DNA of 64,000 nucleotides from the NCBI RefSeq assembly GCF_018798885.1, contig NZ_CP076363.1, positions 124,001 through 188,000 of the forward strand. Reading direction: 5' to 3'. Shown one piece after another: positions 27,174 to 35,651 of this stretch (positions within the stretch are counted from its first letter, which is position 1; each line of letters begins with the position of its first letter). The DNA is from Gemmobacter fulvus. Its GTDB lineage: Bacteria > Pseudomonadota > Alphaproteobacteria > Rhodobacterales > Rhodobacteraceae. The notes below the pieces were generated by a model. The model searched no databases, was not told where the DNA came from, and saw nothing but the letters and a program-made list of their open reading frames with translations. Both the position numbers and the translations under genes were made by a program.

Positions 27174-27208
27174 TACATGAAATAGCACGTGAATAGTGTA
27201 TTATTCAC
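27174..27208 (+). promoter_or_regulatory. Composite regulatory element upstream of the aldehyde dehydrogenase gene
   Basis: 27174-27191 (TACATGAAATAGCACGTG) repeats the element found before the TRAP operon. It overlaps a second inverted repeat at 27189-27208, GTGAATA-N6-TATTCAC, with perfect 7-bp arms. The shared core CACGTGAATA resembles the ACGTGAAT core of the sites before iacI and iacH. The element ends 22 bases before ATG 27231, placing it over the promoter. Confidence 0.6.
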
Positions 27209-27230
27209 CCAGCAGACAAGGAAGCCAGAC

Positions 27231-28739
27231 ATGAGAATCGCGCCCCCCGACAGTGCCGTTTCAGAAATCCTGCCCAGCATCGCCGCCTTTCTGAAAGCCC
27301 CCCGAATGCTGATCGGAGCAGAGACCGTCGCCGCGTCCAGCGGTGCAACCTTTGCCGTGTTCAACCCCGCAACAGGGGCTGAACTGGCACAGGTGCCCGC
27401 TGGCACCGCCGATGATGTTGACCGCGCGGTGAAGGCCGCTCAGGCCGCGTTTGAAGGGCCATGGTCCCGGCTTCTGCCCGTCCAGCGGCAGGGGCTGATG
27501 CTGAAACTGGCCGATCTGATCGAACAGAACGGCGAAGAACTGGCACAGCTGGAAACGCTGAATCAGGGCAAGTCGATCCTGCTGTCGCGGCTGATCGAGG
27601 TGCAGTCTTCGGCAGAATACATCCGCTATATGGCGGGATGGTCGACCAAGATTCAGGGAGCCACGCTGGATGTCTCGATCCCGATCCCGCCGGGCATGAG
27701 CTATCAGGCCTTCACCCGCAAGGAACCCGTGGGCGTGGTGGCCGCCATCACGCCATGGAACTTCCCGCTGAACATGGCAGTGTGGAAGATCGCGCCAGCC
27801 TTGGCGGCGGGCTGCACCGTGGTTCTGAAACCGGCGGAAGAAACCCCGCTGACCGCGATGCGACTGGCGCAGCTCGTGCTGGAGGCAGGTATTCCCGAAG
27901 GCGTAGTGAATGTCATCACCGGCATGGGGCACGAGGCGGGCGCGGCACTGGTGGCTCATCCCGGCATCGCCAAGATCACCTTCACCGGCTCGACCGAGAC
28001 CGGCAAGATGATCGGCATTCAGGCGATGAAAGACATGAAGCGCGTCACGCTGGAACTTGGCGGCAAGGCTCCGATGGTGATGTTCGACGATATGGATCTG
28101 GATCTTCTGGGGGCTGCGGCGGGCATCGGCACCTTCTTCAACACTGGCCAGACCTGCTGTGCCGGGGTGCGGATCTATGCGCAGAAGGGCATCTACGAAA
28201 AAGCGCTGGAGGTGATTGCCGGTGTGACGCGCAACCTTGCCATCGGCCCGGGCCTCGATCCCGCCAACCAGATCAACCCGGTCGTGTCCGCCCGCCATCA
28301 GGCGCATGTGAAGGCCTGTATCGCGCGCGGGCTGGAAGACGGGGCAAAGCCGGTGATCAACGCCACCGCGCCCGCAACCGGCTTCTACGTCGCCCCCGAA
28401 CTGTTCACCGATGTGCGGCAGGACATGGCCCTGATGCAGGACGAGGTGTTTGGCCCGGTTGTCACCATGACCCCGTTCAGCGACCCGGATGAGGCGGTGC
28501 GGCTGGCCAATGACACGCGCTATGGTCTGGGCGCCTCGCTCTGGACCCGCGATCTGAACAAGGTGATGCGCTATGTGCCGAAAATCCAGGCCGGAACGGT
28601 CTGGGTCAACAGCCACAATATCCCCGATCAGAACATGCCCTTTGGCGGCGTAAAGCAGTCGGGCATCGGGCGTGAACATGGCGCGGGCGCGCTGGACAAT
28701 TATCTGGAAACCAAATCGGTCTGCATCGCCTACCGCTGA
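27231..28739 (+). CDS. NAD(P)-dependent aldehyde dehydrogenase
   Basis: A 502-residue ALDH-superfamily enzyme with all catalytic landmarks: the Asn in ITPWNFPLNM, the cofactor Lys in VLKPAEETP, FTGSTETGK, the general-base Glu in TLELGGKAP, and the nucleophile Cys in NTGQTCCAG. AAGGAAG precedes ATG 27231. Its promoter carries the motif found before the TRAP operon, so it is likely induced with the aromatic pathway. Next to an indole-acetate-type cluster it could oxidise indole-3-acetaldehyde or another arylacetaldehyde to the acid; the sequence alone shows only a betaine/phenylacetaldehyde-type ALDH. Confidence 0.9.
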   Translation: MRIAPPDSAVSEILPSIAAFLKAPRMLIGAETVAASSGATFAVFNPATGAELAQVPAGTADDVDRAVKAAQAAFEGPWSRLLPVQRQGLMLKLADLIEQNGEELAQLETLNQGKSILLSRLIEVQSSAEYIRYMAGWSTKIQGATLDVSIPIPPGMSYQAFTRKEPVGVVAAITPWNFPLNMAVWKIAPALAAGCTVVLKPAEETPLTAMRLAQLVLEAGIPEGVVNVITGMGHEAGAALVAHPGIAKITFTGSTETGKMIGIQAMKDMKRVTLELGGKAPMVMFDDMDLDLLGAAAGIGTFFNTGQTCCAGVRIYAQKGIYEKALEVIAGVTRNLAIGPGLDPANQINPVVSARHQAHVKACIARGLEDGAKPVINATAPATGFYVAPELFTDVRQDMALMQDEVFGPVVTMTPFSDPDEAVRLANDTRYGLGASLWTRDLNKVMRYVPKIQAGTVWVNSHNIPDQNMPFGGVKQSGIGREHGAGALDNYLETKSVCIAYR

Positions 28740-28968
28740 GCCGACCTGCAACCACCGGCGTTGCCCATAAAGGGCCGCGCCGCGCATCCCGGTCAAGGGG
28801 CACAAAGACCCCGGCCACACCCGACAGGAGAGATTGAGATGATCCTGACCAGCCCCGGCTGACCCCCGGCCCTTCGCACACGCCCCCTCCTCCCAACCAT
28901 GAAGCCCGCAGCACCCGGTTCGCGGCTGGCTGATGTTTGCCCGGCGTCTCTCTGCGAGAGGCCGACCA

Positions 28969-29981
28969 TATGACCCATCTTGCCCCCCTTCCCCGCGCTC
29001 GATCTTGCCGGAAAGACCTTTGACTATGTGATCTGCGACGGCGGTTCTGCCGGTTGCGTGCTGGCCGCGCGGCTGAGCGAGGATGAAACCGCCTCAGTCC
29101 TGCTGATCGAGGGCGGGCAGGGCGATACGCCCGGCATGGTGTCGACGCCCTTGCGCACCATCGAGATCTGGCAGTCGGAATATGACTGGGGCTATTCCAC
29201 CGTGCCGCAGAGACATTGCCAGGGGCGGCAGATCTACTGGCCGCGTGGAAAGGTGATCGGTGGGTCATCCGGCGATGAACGGCATGATCTATGTGCGCGG
29301 TCACGCGATGGATTATGACGCCTGGGCGCTTGCAGGGTGCCAGGAATGGGATTGGGCCAATGTGCTGCCCTATTTCAAGGAATCCGAGGATTTTGACCGG
29401 GGCGCAGATGCGGTTCATGGTGCGGGCGGCCCGCTGCGGGTGACCACCGACGATACGGCTCATCCGGTGATGGACGCGCTGATTGCGGCGGCGGTGCAGG
29501 CGGGCATTCCGCTCAATCCCGATTACAATGTTTCCAGCCTCGACAGCATCAGCCGCATCCAGTTCAACACGCGTGAGGGGCGGCGGGCCTCGACGGCGGC
29601 GGCGTTTCTGGCCCCGGCGCCGGATCGCCCCAACCTGAGCGTGCTGCCCGCCACCCGGGTCGAGCGGCTGATGATCGAAGCGGGCCGGGTGGACGGCGTC
29701 CGCTGCCGCCGGGGTGCGGAACGCTTTGATATCGGCATGGGCCGTGAGGCGGCGCTGAGTGCGGGCACGATCAAAAGCCCGCGCATCCTGATGCTGTCCG
29801 GCATTGGTCCGGCGGCCCATCTGAACACTTTCGACATCGCGCCGGTGGTGGTTCTGCCCGGGGTCGGGCAGAGGTTGCCGATGCCTCGGTCATGCCAAGC
29901 GCGCCCTCGGGCGATACCAACGCCCCCACCATCATGATCGGAGAAAAGGCCGCCGCCATGATCCGGGTGGCCTCCGCGTGA
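28969..29981 (+). pseudogene. Decayed GMC-family oxidoreductase (choline dehydrogenase-like)
   Basis: Pieces of a GMC flavoenzyme in several frames. The FAD-binding start DYVICDGGSAGCVLAARLSE and the segment YWPRGKVIGGSS are in one frame. After a shift near 29272 the frame reads MNGMIYVRGHAMDYDAWA and continues to VVVLPGVGQ near 29870. It then joins directly, in another frame, to the GMC C terminus (DASVMPSAPSGDTNAPTIMI, then GEKAA) ending at 29981. About 230 residues between these points, including the catalytic His region, have been deleted. A frameshift also lies between ATG 28969 and the FAD motif. Confidence 0.85.
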
Positions 29982-29999
29982 TCCCTGCCAGCCCTGAAC

Positions 30000-30997
30000 C
30001 ATCTCAAGCCCTTCAATCCTGCCCGGAGCGGTCCGATCCGCATCGGTTATGTCTCGCCCCGGTCCGGGGGCGTTGAATGGCATTTCGGAAAGCGATGGTT
30101 ATGTGATCGCGGCCGTGCGCACCGCGCTTGCTGGCACGCTAGAAAACGGCCAGCGGCAGCTATGCTGTCGAGATCATCGAAAAGGACACCCAATCAGATC
30201 CGAACCGCGCGGGCGACATGGCGTCGGACCTGATCTTTCAGGATGAGGTGGATCTGGTGCTCGGCGGCTCCACGCCCGCTACCACCAACCCGGTGGCGGA
30301 CCTGTGCGAGTGGAACGGGGTGCCCTGCATCTCGGCGGCGGCGCCCTGGCAACCCTGGTATTTCGGGCGCGGCGGCATCACGGGTGAAACGTCGTTCACG
30401 TTCACCAACCATTTCTTCTGGGGCGCCGAAGACCTGATGGCGATGTATATCGGCCTGTGGAACGGGCTGGAGACCAACCGCGTCGGTGGCGCACTCTGGC
30501 CCAATGACCCCGATGGCATCGCGTTTTCCGACGGCAGTCTGGGCTTTCCGCCCGCGCAGCAAGCGGCGGGTTTCATCGTGGTCGATCCGGGGCGCTATAT
30601 CAATCTGAAAGACGCTTTTTCTATCGAAATCAATGCCTTCATGGCCGCCGGGGTGGAGATCGTGACCGGCGTTATGCTGCCGCCCGATCTGGCCACTTTC
30701 ATGGCGCAGGCAAAGCAGATGGGCTTTGCGCCGACATTCGTGACGGTGGCCAAGGCGGCCCTGACGCCCAAGGGCATTGCCAGCTTTCCCGATGCCCTGG
30801 GCGAGAACCTGTCGGGCGAGGTCTATTGGGAGCCGCAATATCCTTTCCGCTCTTCGCTGACCGGCGAGACGACGACGGCTCTGGCCGGGGCGCAATGGCG
30901 GGCGGATGGGGCGGGCGGCTTCCGGCTGGTCTACACCTTCAACGCCACCGCCCCCGAAATTGCGACGGATGGCACCCTGCGCCCGGAGGTCTGGTAA
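30000..30997 (+). pseudogene. Decayed ABC transporter substrate-binding protein (branched-chain amino acid/amide type)
   Basis: Traces of a type-I periplasmic binding protein. RSGPIRIGYVSP is followed by GALNGISESDGYVIAAV in a second frame, then SYAVEIIEKDTQSDPNRAGD in a third. From 30218 one frame stays open for 259 codons (LVLGGSTPATTNPVADLCE, EVYWEPQYPFRSSLTGETT). The last 40 residues no longer follow the family pattern, which points to a deletion. Frameshifts near 30090 and 30160 block a full product. The LivG and LivM remnants downstream show that a whole ABC system has decayed. Confidence 0.8.
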
Positions 30998-31018
30998 GCG
31001 ATGGCCGGCGATAGTGGC

Positions 31019-31335
31019 TCCTCGTGCTGGAAGCCCGGAGGCTGACCCGCCGATATGGCACGGTGACGGTGGTGTCTGATGTGTCCTTTGCGCTTGCCCC
31101 GGCGAGACGCTGGGGGTGCTGTGGCCGAATGGCGCGGGCATGACCACCTTGCTGAAGATGCTGTCGGGCGAGGTGCAGCCACGTGCCGGGCAGGTTCTGT
31201 TCGCAGGTGTGGCTGCCCATGCCCAGCCACAGGCCGCGCGCTGTCAGGCCGGGCTGGTGCGCACAAGCCAGATCCCGCAGCCGTTTGAAGGGCTGTAGGT
31301 ATGGGAAAATGTGCTGACCGCCGCGCTGCATGGCG
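31019..31335 (+). pseudogene. Decayed ABC transporter ATPase fragment (LivG/LivF type)
   Basis: An N-terminal ABC ATPase piece: [20 protein letters not shown], then a one-base shift into [20 protein letters not shown]. The Walker A Lys is replaced by Met (NGAGMTT), and the Gly before PNGAG is Trp. An in-frame TAG at 31296-31298 follows [12 protein letters not shown], and the reading VWENVLTAALHG resumes after it. The signature and Walker B parts are absent. It runs straight into a permease fragment. Confidence 0.8.
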
Positions 31336-31690
31336 CTGGCGGCGGTGGCCGTTGCTCTGTTGCGGTCGCGCACCGGGCTGTGGCTGATGGCCATTCGCGA
31401 CAGCGAGCCGGGCGCGCAGGCCGTGGGAATCGAGACCACCCGGACCAAACGCCGCATCTATCTGTTTGCCGCAGCCATCGCCGGTGCCGCCGGGGCGTTG
31501 ATCTACATCACCCAGATCAACGTGCGCCCAGATGCAGCCTTTTCGATCAACTGGGCCGCCTATGTGATCTTTATCGTGGTGATCGGCGGGATCGGCACCA
31601 TTGAAGGACCGATCGTCGGCACGCTGATTTTTCTCGCCCTGAGCGAGGCGCTGTCGGCGCTGGTCGGGGTTGGGTGCAGCCGCCTGCCGG
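31330..31690 (+). pseudogene. C-terminal fragment of a LivM-type ABC permease
   Basis: About 110 residues of a branched-chain amino acid ABC permease C terminus remain in frame: the EAA-like loop MAIRDSEPGAQAVGIETTRT, the helix LFAAAIAGAAGALIYITQI, and WAAYVIFIVVIGGIGTIEGP. The N-terminal helices are missing; the upstream neighbour is an ATPase fragment. Past about 31660 the reading leaves the family. It is a deletion remnant, although an open frame of 212 codons could still be translated. Confidence 0.75.
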
Positions 31691-31732
31691 GGCCGGTCAT
31701 CCCGATACGCCCGAGCCCAAGCGGCGGCTCTG

Positions 31733-31860
31733 GTCGCTGTGCTGGATTGGGATATGCATCGCGGCAACGGCACCGAGGCGTGTTTTCTGGACGCCCCATC
31801 GGTGCTGACCCTGTTGCCGCATCAGGAAGCCTGCTTTCCCCCCCAGCGCGGCGGCGCATC
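31733..31860 (+). pseudogene. Fragment of a class II histone deacetylase-like amidohydrolase
   Basis: A short frame reads VAVLDWDMHRGNGTEACFLD and then LLPHQEACFPP. This is the metal-binding core of the HDAC/acetylpolyamine amidohydrolase family (usual form DWDVHHGNGT). The second His of the HHGNGT motif is Arg here. Both ends of the gene are gone. In other proteobacteria such genes can sit next to amino-acid or amide ABC transporters and GMC oxidoreductases, matching the other remnants to the left. Confidence 0.7.
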
Positions 31861-31934
31861 TGGCGGCGTTGGCTCAGCATCAACGCTGGCAGGATTGACC
31901 GGAAAAGAGGGCGGCGCAAACCGCCCCCGAACCT

Positions 31935-32501
31935 TCAGGGCTGCATCAGCACCGATTTCGACGGATAGTCCGACGCCCATGTCGACGACAGCGGGGCGAC
32001 AAACACGTTTTCGGTGCGGGTGCGGGTGATCTTCCACGTGCCATCCGCTTCCTTGCGGAAGGTATTGTTCAGCCGCGACGACCGCAGCAGCGCCTTGCCA
32101 TCCGAGAACAGCCAGGGCTGCATATGCACCCATTGCCCATCGGCGGTGATGCCCGAAGCATGGACGTGGATCTGTTCCGAGGTCAGATAATGGCAGTTCA
32201 GGATCAGCGCCGGATCGGTCTTGCCGCCCCAGAACCCCTCGAAATGCTTGCGGATCGCCGGGGCACCGACGGCGCGGCCAAACTGGCCGTTGTAATATTC
32301 GCCCACGCCTTCCCAGACTGCATCTTCGGTATACAACGCCATGATCAGGTCGATCCGCTCGGCATCATTCTGAACACCATGCTCCGGCATCGGCGTGTCG
32401 CACAGGAACATGTAGCGCGCCTGAATACGGCGGATGTCGGCCTCGGCCTCAAGCACTTCGATCCGGCGGATCAGGCCCGAAATCTCTGCATCTGGTGTCA
32501 T
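31935..32501 (-). CDS. iacI: SnoaL-like/NTF2-fold protein, iacI-like
   Basis: A 188-residue NTF2-fold (SnoaL_4-like) protein: an N-terminal helix (IRRIEVLEAEADIRRIQARYM), then LIMALYTEDAVWEG and HYLTSEQIHVH, which form the cone-shaped fold. It carries no cofactor motif. Position and divergent orientation next to an amidase-flavin hydroxylase-Rieske set match iacI of indole-3-acetate clusters, whose role is poorly defined. AGGATAAG precedes the ATG. An operator-like site lies about 90 bases upstream. The symbol rests on synteny as much as on sequence. Confidence 0.72.
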   Translation of the reverse strand: MTPDAEISGLIRRIEVLEAEADIRRIQARYMFLCDTPMPEHGVQNDAERIDLIMALYTEDAVWEGVGEYYNGQFGRAVGAPAIRKHFEGFWGGKTDPALILNCHYLTSEQIHVHASGITADGQWVHMQPWLFSDGKALLRSSRLNNTFRKEADGTWKITRTRTENVFVAPLSSTWASDYPSKSVLMQP

Positions 32502-32591
32502 TTTCTTATCCTGTTCGATGAGGGAGGTCAGTGTCTGCCAGAGAAAGGGCAGGACGATGCAGCCGAGGCTAACCGCGCGGGCGCATCGGTC

Positions 32592-32611
32592 AAGCGGTAA
32601 AATTCACGTAA
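32592..32611. promoter_or_regulatory. Operator-like site (site D) upstream of iacI
   Basis: AAGCGGTAAAATTCACGTAA matches 15 of 20 positions of the site before iacH (32887-32906); the right ten bases are nearly identical (AATTCACGTAA). It is 91 bases before the iacI-like start. Symmetry is weaker than in site A. Confidence 0.55.
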
Positions 32612-32870
32612 ATTATGAGGTAACAACCCAGAAGCAGGCAAACCGCTGATTTGGCGGGAAAGACGTCTTCGGGAAAACACCTTTGCAGCAATCGCAAGAA
32701 ACAGCGGCGATTTTGCTGCTATTCTCTGCGCAGAGTCAGCAAGGGGCCATGGCCGCGTATCAGCCCGGCCCTGGATCAGAACACACCGGACCCAAGGGGT
32801 TTCCGGTGCAGATGCAGTTGGCATCTACTTGACATTAAAAAGTTTTCTCAGGTTCTGCCTACGAATCACG

Positions 32871-32906
32871 TTGACCGACCAAGCTATTACAGTAATATTC
32901 ACGTAA
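32871..32906 (+). promoter_or_regulatory. Promoter with overlapping operator (site E) for the iacH-G operon
   Basis: A -35 box TTGACC (32871-32876) and a -10 box TAATAT (32893-32898) are spaced by 16 bases. The operator-like TTACAGTAATATTCACGTAA (32887-32906) covers the -10 element, and 17 of its 20 bases match the perfect palindrome at 24661-24680. A protein bound here would block RNA polymerase, so repression relieved by an inducer is the likely mode. ATG 32949 follows 43 bases downstream. Confidence 0.6.
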
Positions 32907-32948
32907 TAAGGCACGCAGCTACGCAACACTCGCAGCAAGGGCAGACCC

Positions 32949-34115
32949 ATGACAGCCTCCGCAACCCCTGTTCCCGGAATTGATCTGCGGCTGTCGGTCG
33001 AAGCCCCCGATTGCGCTGTGGATGCGCCGCGTGTGGCGGTGAAGGATTGCCTTGATGTGGCGGGCCATCCGACGCGCTGCGGCTCTGCCGCCTTTGCCGG
33101 TGCGGCACCCGCGCAGGCCCATGCCGCTGTTGTGGAGCGTCTGGTACAGGCAGGGTGCAGGATCATCGGCAAGACCCGGATGCACGAGCTTGCCTATGGC
33201 ATGACGGGGGTCAATGCCGCGACGGGCACGCCGGTCAATCCGCGCTGGCCTGACCGGATCCCCGGCGGATCGTCCTCGGGGTCGGCCGTCGCGGTGGCGG
33301 CGGGCGAAGTCGATTTTGCCATCGGCACCGACACCGGCGGATCGGTGCGGCAACCGGCCATCTGCTGCGGTGTGATCGGCTTCAAGCCGACCTTCGGGCG
33401 GATCGACCGGCGCGGCGCGCATCCGGCGCAAAGCTCGCTGGACTGTATCGGCCCCTTTGCGCGGTCCATGCCGATGATTGAACGCGCGATGCAGGCGATG
33501 GACCCCAGCTTTGTGCCGGAAACCCTGAGCCGCGCGCCAAAGCTGGCCCGGCTGCGCACCCGGTTTGACCGCGATGTGGGCGACAGCCTGATCCTGCCAA
33601 TGATGGCGCAGGGCTATGAGCTGCCCTATGTCGATCTGTCGCTGCTGGATGACGCCTTTCGCGCCGCAATGACCGTGATCGGGCGCGAAACCGCGCTGGC
33701 CTTTGGCCTTCTGGTGACGAACGGGGCCGCATTGGGAGAGGATATCCGCAGCCGCCTGAGCGCCGCCATGGCGATCACCGAGGATGAATTGCATCGGGCC
33801 GAAGCGGTGCGCGCGGCCTTTACCGCCGAAGTGGATGCCCTGCTCGGCAGCTATGACGCCATTCTGACGCCTGCCCTGCCCAGCGTTCCGCCGCTGTTGT
33901 CCGAGGCGACCGATCCGGCAAAAGTGCTGCCGCTGACGCGGTATCTGCGCCCGTTCAACCTGTCGGGCCATCCGGCGATTGTTCTGCCCACCCTCACCAG
34001 CGACGGCCTGCCCTCAGGCGTGCAGATCGTCGGTCGCCACGGCGCCGATGCGCAAATCTGCGCCATCGCCCGCTGGTTTTGCGACACCGTCCCGAATTTC
34101 CAGACCAAGGACTGA
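32949..34115 (+). CDS. iacH: Amidase-signature family hydrolase, iacH-like
   Basis: A 388-residue cytoplasmic amidase. The catalytic Lys (RVAVKDCLD), the Ser-rich loop GGSSSGSAVAVAAG and the nucleophile Ser in GTDTGGSVRQPA are all present. It is shorter than typical 450-500-residue amidases, as in the IacH and AtzF-like groups. In indole-3-acetate clusters IacH is an amidase-like protein acting on a pathway intermediate; here it leads the plus-strand operon, just ahead of the iacA-like gene. It could also hydrolyse indole-3-acetamide. AAGGGC precedes the ATG. Confidence 0.8.
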   Translation: MTASATPVPGIDLRLSVEAPDCAVDAPRVAVKDCLDVAGHPTRCGSAAFAGAAPAQAHAAVVERLVQAGCRIIGKTRMHELAYGMTGVNAATGTPVNPRWPDRIPGGSSSGSAVAVAAGEVDFAIGTDTGGSVRQPAICCGVIGFKPTFGRIDRRGAHPAQSSLDCIGPFARSMPMIERAMQAMDPSFVPETLSRAPKLARLRTRFDRDVGDSLILPMMAQGYELPYVDLSLLDDAFRAAMTVIGRETALAFGLLVTNGAALGEDIRSRLSAAMAITEDELHRAEAVRAAFTAEVDALLGSYDAILTPALPSVPPLLSEATDPAKVLPLTRYLRPFNLSGHPAIVLPTLTSDGLPSGVQIVGRHGADAQICAIARWFCDTVPNFQTKD

Positions 34116-34119
34116 CAAG

Positions 34120-35253
34120 ATGAATTCGATCAGTATGCCGCCTCTGGCGCTTGAGACGCTCAAGGCCGAAATCCGCGCCCGGCGGGATGAGTTCCAGACC
34201 CTGCGCCATATTCCGAAGGATATTGTCCGCGGGTTTCAGCAGGTCGGGATCTACCGCGCCTTTGTGCCGACGCGCTTTGGCGGCGATGCCCGCTCTCCCG
34301 CCGAATTCTGCCGGATGGTGGAAGACATCGCATCGGCAGATGCCTCGGCGGGATGGGTGGCAAGCTTTGGCGTGTCGGCCACCTATCTGGCCGCCCTGCC
34401 GCCCGAGACCTATGCCGCCATCTATGGCCATGACCCCGACACCGTGTTTGCCGGGGCGATGTTTCCGCCCCAGCCTGCGCGCCGGGTGCCCGGCGGGCTG
34501 GAGGTACGGGGCCGCTGGCCCTGGGGATCGGGCGTGATGGGAGCATCAATCGTCGGCGCGGGCATCCGCATTGATGGCGAAACCTCGGCCCTGCCGCGCA
34601 CCGCCATCATGCCGCGTGACAGTGTGATCGTCGATGAAACCTGGGATACCGTCGGCCTGCGCGCCACCGGCAGCCACGACTTCGTGGCAGAGGGCGTTGT
34701 GGTGCCCGAAGACTGGACCTTCATCCGGGGCGGCAAGCCGCAGCAGGATGACGCGATCTTCCGTTATCCCGCGATGGCGCTGGCCGCACAGGTGCTGGCC
34801 GTGGTCGGCCTTGGCGCTGCCCGCGCCGCACTGGACTGGCTGCGGCAGGATGCGCTGGCGCGCAGCTCGATCACCGGCGCCCCCAGCCCGGCGGCCCGCG
34901 CCTATGTGCAGATTGATCTGGCCCGCGCCGAAGGGCTGTTGGCCGGGGCCCGCGCCGCGTTTTATGACGCGATCAACGATGGTTGGCACCAGATGCAGAC
35001 CGCAGGCGAGGTGGACCCCGCGACTCATATCCGGCTGCGCCATACCGCATCGAAAGCCGCGCAGGATGCAGCCGAGGCGGCACGGCTGGCCTTCGTGCTG
35101 GGCGGCTCGGAGGCCATGACCACCGGCCACCCTCTGGGCCGCAACATGATCGACGCCGCCTGCGTTGCGCAACACGCCTTCATCGGCGCGGGCAGCTGGC
35201 AGGCCGCAGGCGCGGCCCTGTTCGGCCAGCAAACCCCGCCCGGCTATCCGTGA
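34120..35253 (+). CDS. iacA: Flavin-dependent monooxygenase of acyl-CoA dehydrogenase fold, iacA-like
   Basis: A 377-residue protein of the acyl-CoA dehydrogenase-like group D flavin monooxygenases, which use reduced flavin supplied by a separate reductase. Visible segments: FQQVGIYRAFVPTRFGGDAR, SADASAGWVASFGVSATYLA, ETWDTVGLRATGSHDF, and a helical C terminus with GGSEAMTTGHPLGRNM. In the iac pathway IacA performs the first hydroxylation of the indole-3-acetate ring. Its reductase partner would be the flavin reductase at 39154. It starts 5 bases after the amidase stop. Confidence 0.85.
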   Translation: MNSISMPPLALETLKAEIRARRDEFQTLRHIPKDIVRGFQQVGIYRAFVPTRFGGDARSPAEFCRMVEDIASADASAGWVASFGVSATYLAALPPETYAAIYGHDPDTVFAGAMFPPQPARRVPGGLEVRGRWPWGSGVMGASIVGAGIRIDGETSALPRTAIMPRDSVIVDETWDTVGLRATGSHDFVAEGVVVPEDWTFIRGGKPQQDDAIFRYPAMALAAQVLAVVGLGAARAALDWLRQDALARSSITGAPSPAARAYVQIDLARAEGLLAGARAAFYDAINDGWHQMQTAGEVDPATHIRLRHTASKAAQDAAEAARLAFVLGGSEAMTTGHPLGRNMIDAACVAQHAFIGAGSWQAAGAALFGQQTPPGYP

Positions 35254-35276
35254 TTTTCTGAAAGAAGAGGCACTCC

Positions 35277-35639
35277 ATGTCCGAACCGACCCCGATCCGC
35301 ACGCTGTTGTGCTTTTCCATGCAGCCTGCCTTTTTTGACCTGCCCTTCGGCCAGATTGGCCCGGTCTGGCAGGCAACGCAGGCGCTGATGTCCGGCATTG
35401 CCAAGGTGCCGGGCACCACCATCGTCGGCACGATGGATGACGACCAGACCATGGTCGGTATGTCGAACGGCACGCCCGCCACCTGGTATATTCTTGCCGA
35501 TTTCACCGATCGTCAGGCCGTGATGGCCGCCTGCAACCTGCTGCGCACCATCGTGGTGGACGATCAGGACCATCGCCTGTGGAAATTCATGCGCGTCGAA
35601 GCCCGCATGGGCCGCGCCCTCACCATCCCTGCATTGTAA
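35277..35639 (+). CDS. iacB: Small conserved protein, iacB-like
   Basis: A 120-residue soluble protein with no cofactor motif. Its place between a flavin monooxygenase and a Rieske oxygenase large subunit, and its size, match IacB of indole-3-acetate clusters; the function of IacB is not established. The fold looks like a small alpha/beta (ferredoxin-like) domain, with the strands RTLLCFSMQPAFF and TTIVGTMDDDQTMVGM. AGAAGAGG lies ahead of the ATG. Confidence 0.75.
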   Translation: MSEPTPIRTLLCFSMQPAFFDLPFGQIGPVWQATQALMSGIAKVPGTTIVGTMDDDQTMVGMSNGTPATWYILADFTDRQAVMAACNLLRTIVVDDQDHRLWKFMRVEARMGRALTIPAL

Positions 35640-35651
35640 AGGAACGCTGAT

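Larger units (their letters stand above)
32502..32948. other. Divergent control region between iacI-like and iacH-like genes
   Basis: 447 bases without a gene that separate two divergently transcribed catabolic units. The ends carry two related operator-like sites (32592-32611 and 32887-32906), and a sigma70-like promoter overlaps the second. The middle (about 32620-32860) shows no further gene, hairpin or repeat. Confidence 0.6.

Noticed and set aside
28839-28862. ATG after AGGAGAG encoding a seven-residue peptide (MILTSPG) then stop
   Set aside because: Could be a leader peptide, but there is no attenuator-like hairpin series and it precedes a pseudogene; more likely the remnant start of a lost gene.
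29889-29937. Proline/Arg-rich tail of the GMC open frame
   Set aside because: The true GMC C terminus is read in another frame at 29870-29981, so this tail is out-of-frame translation.
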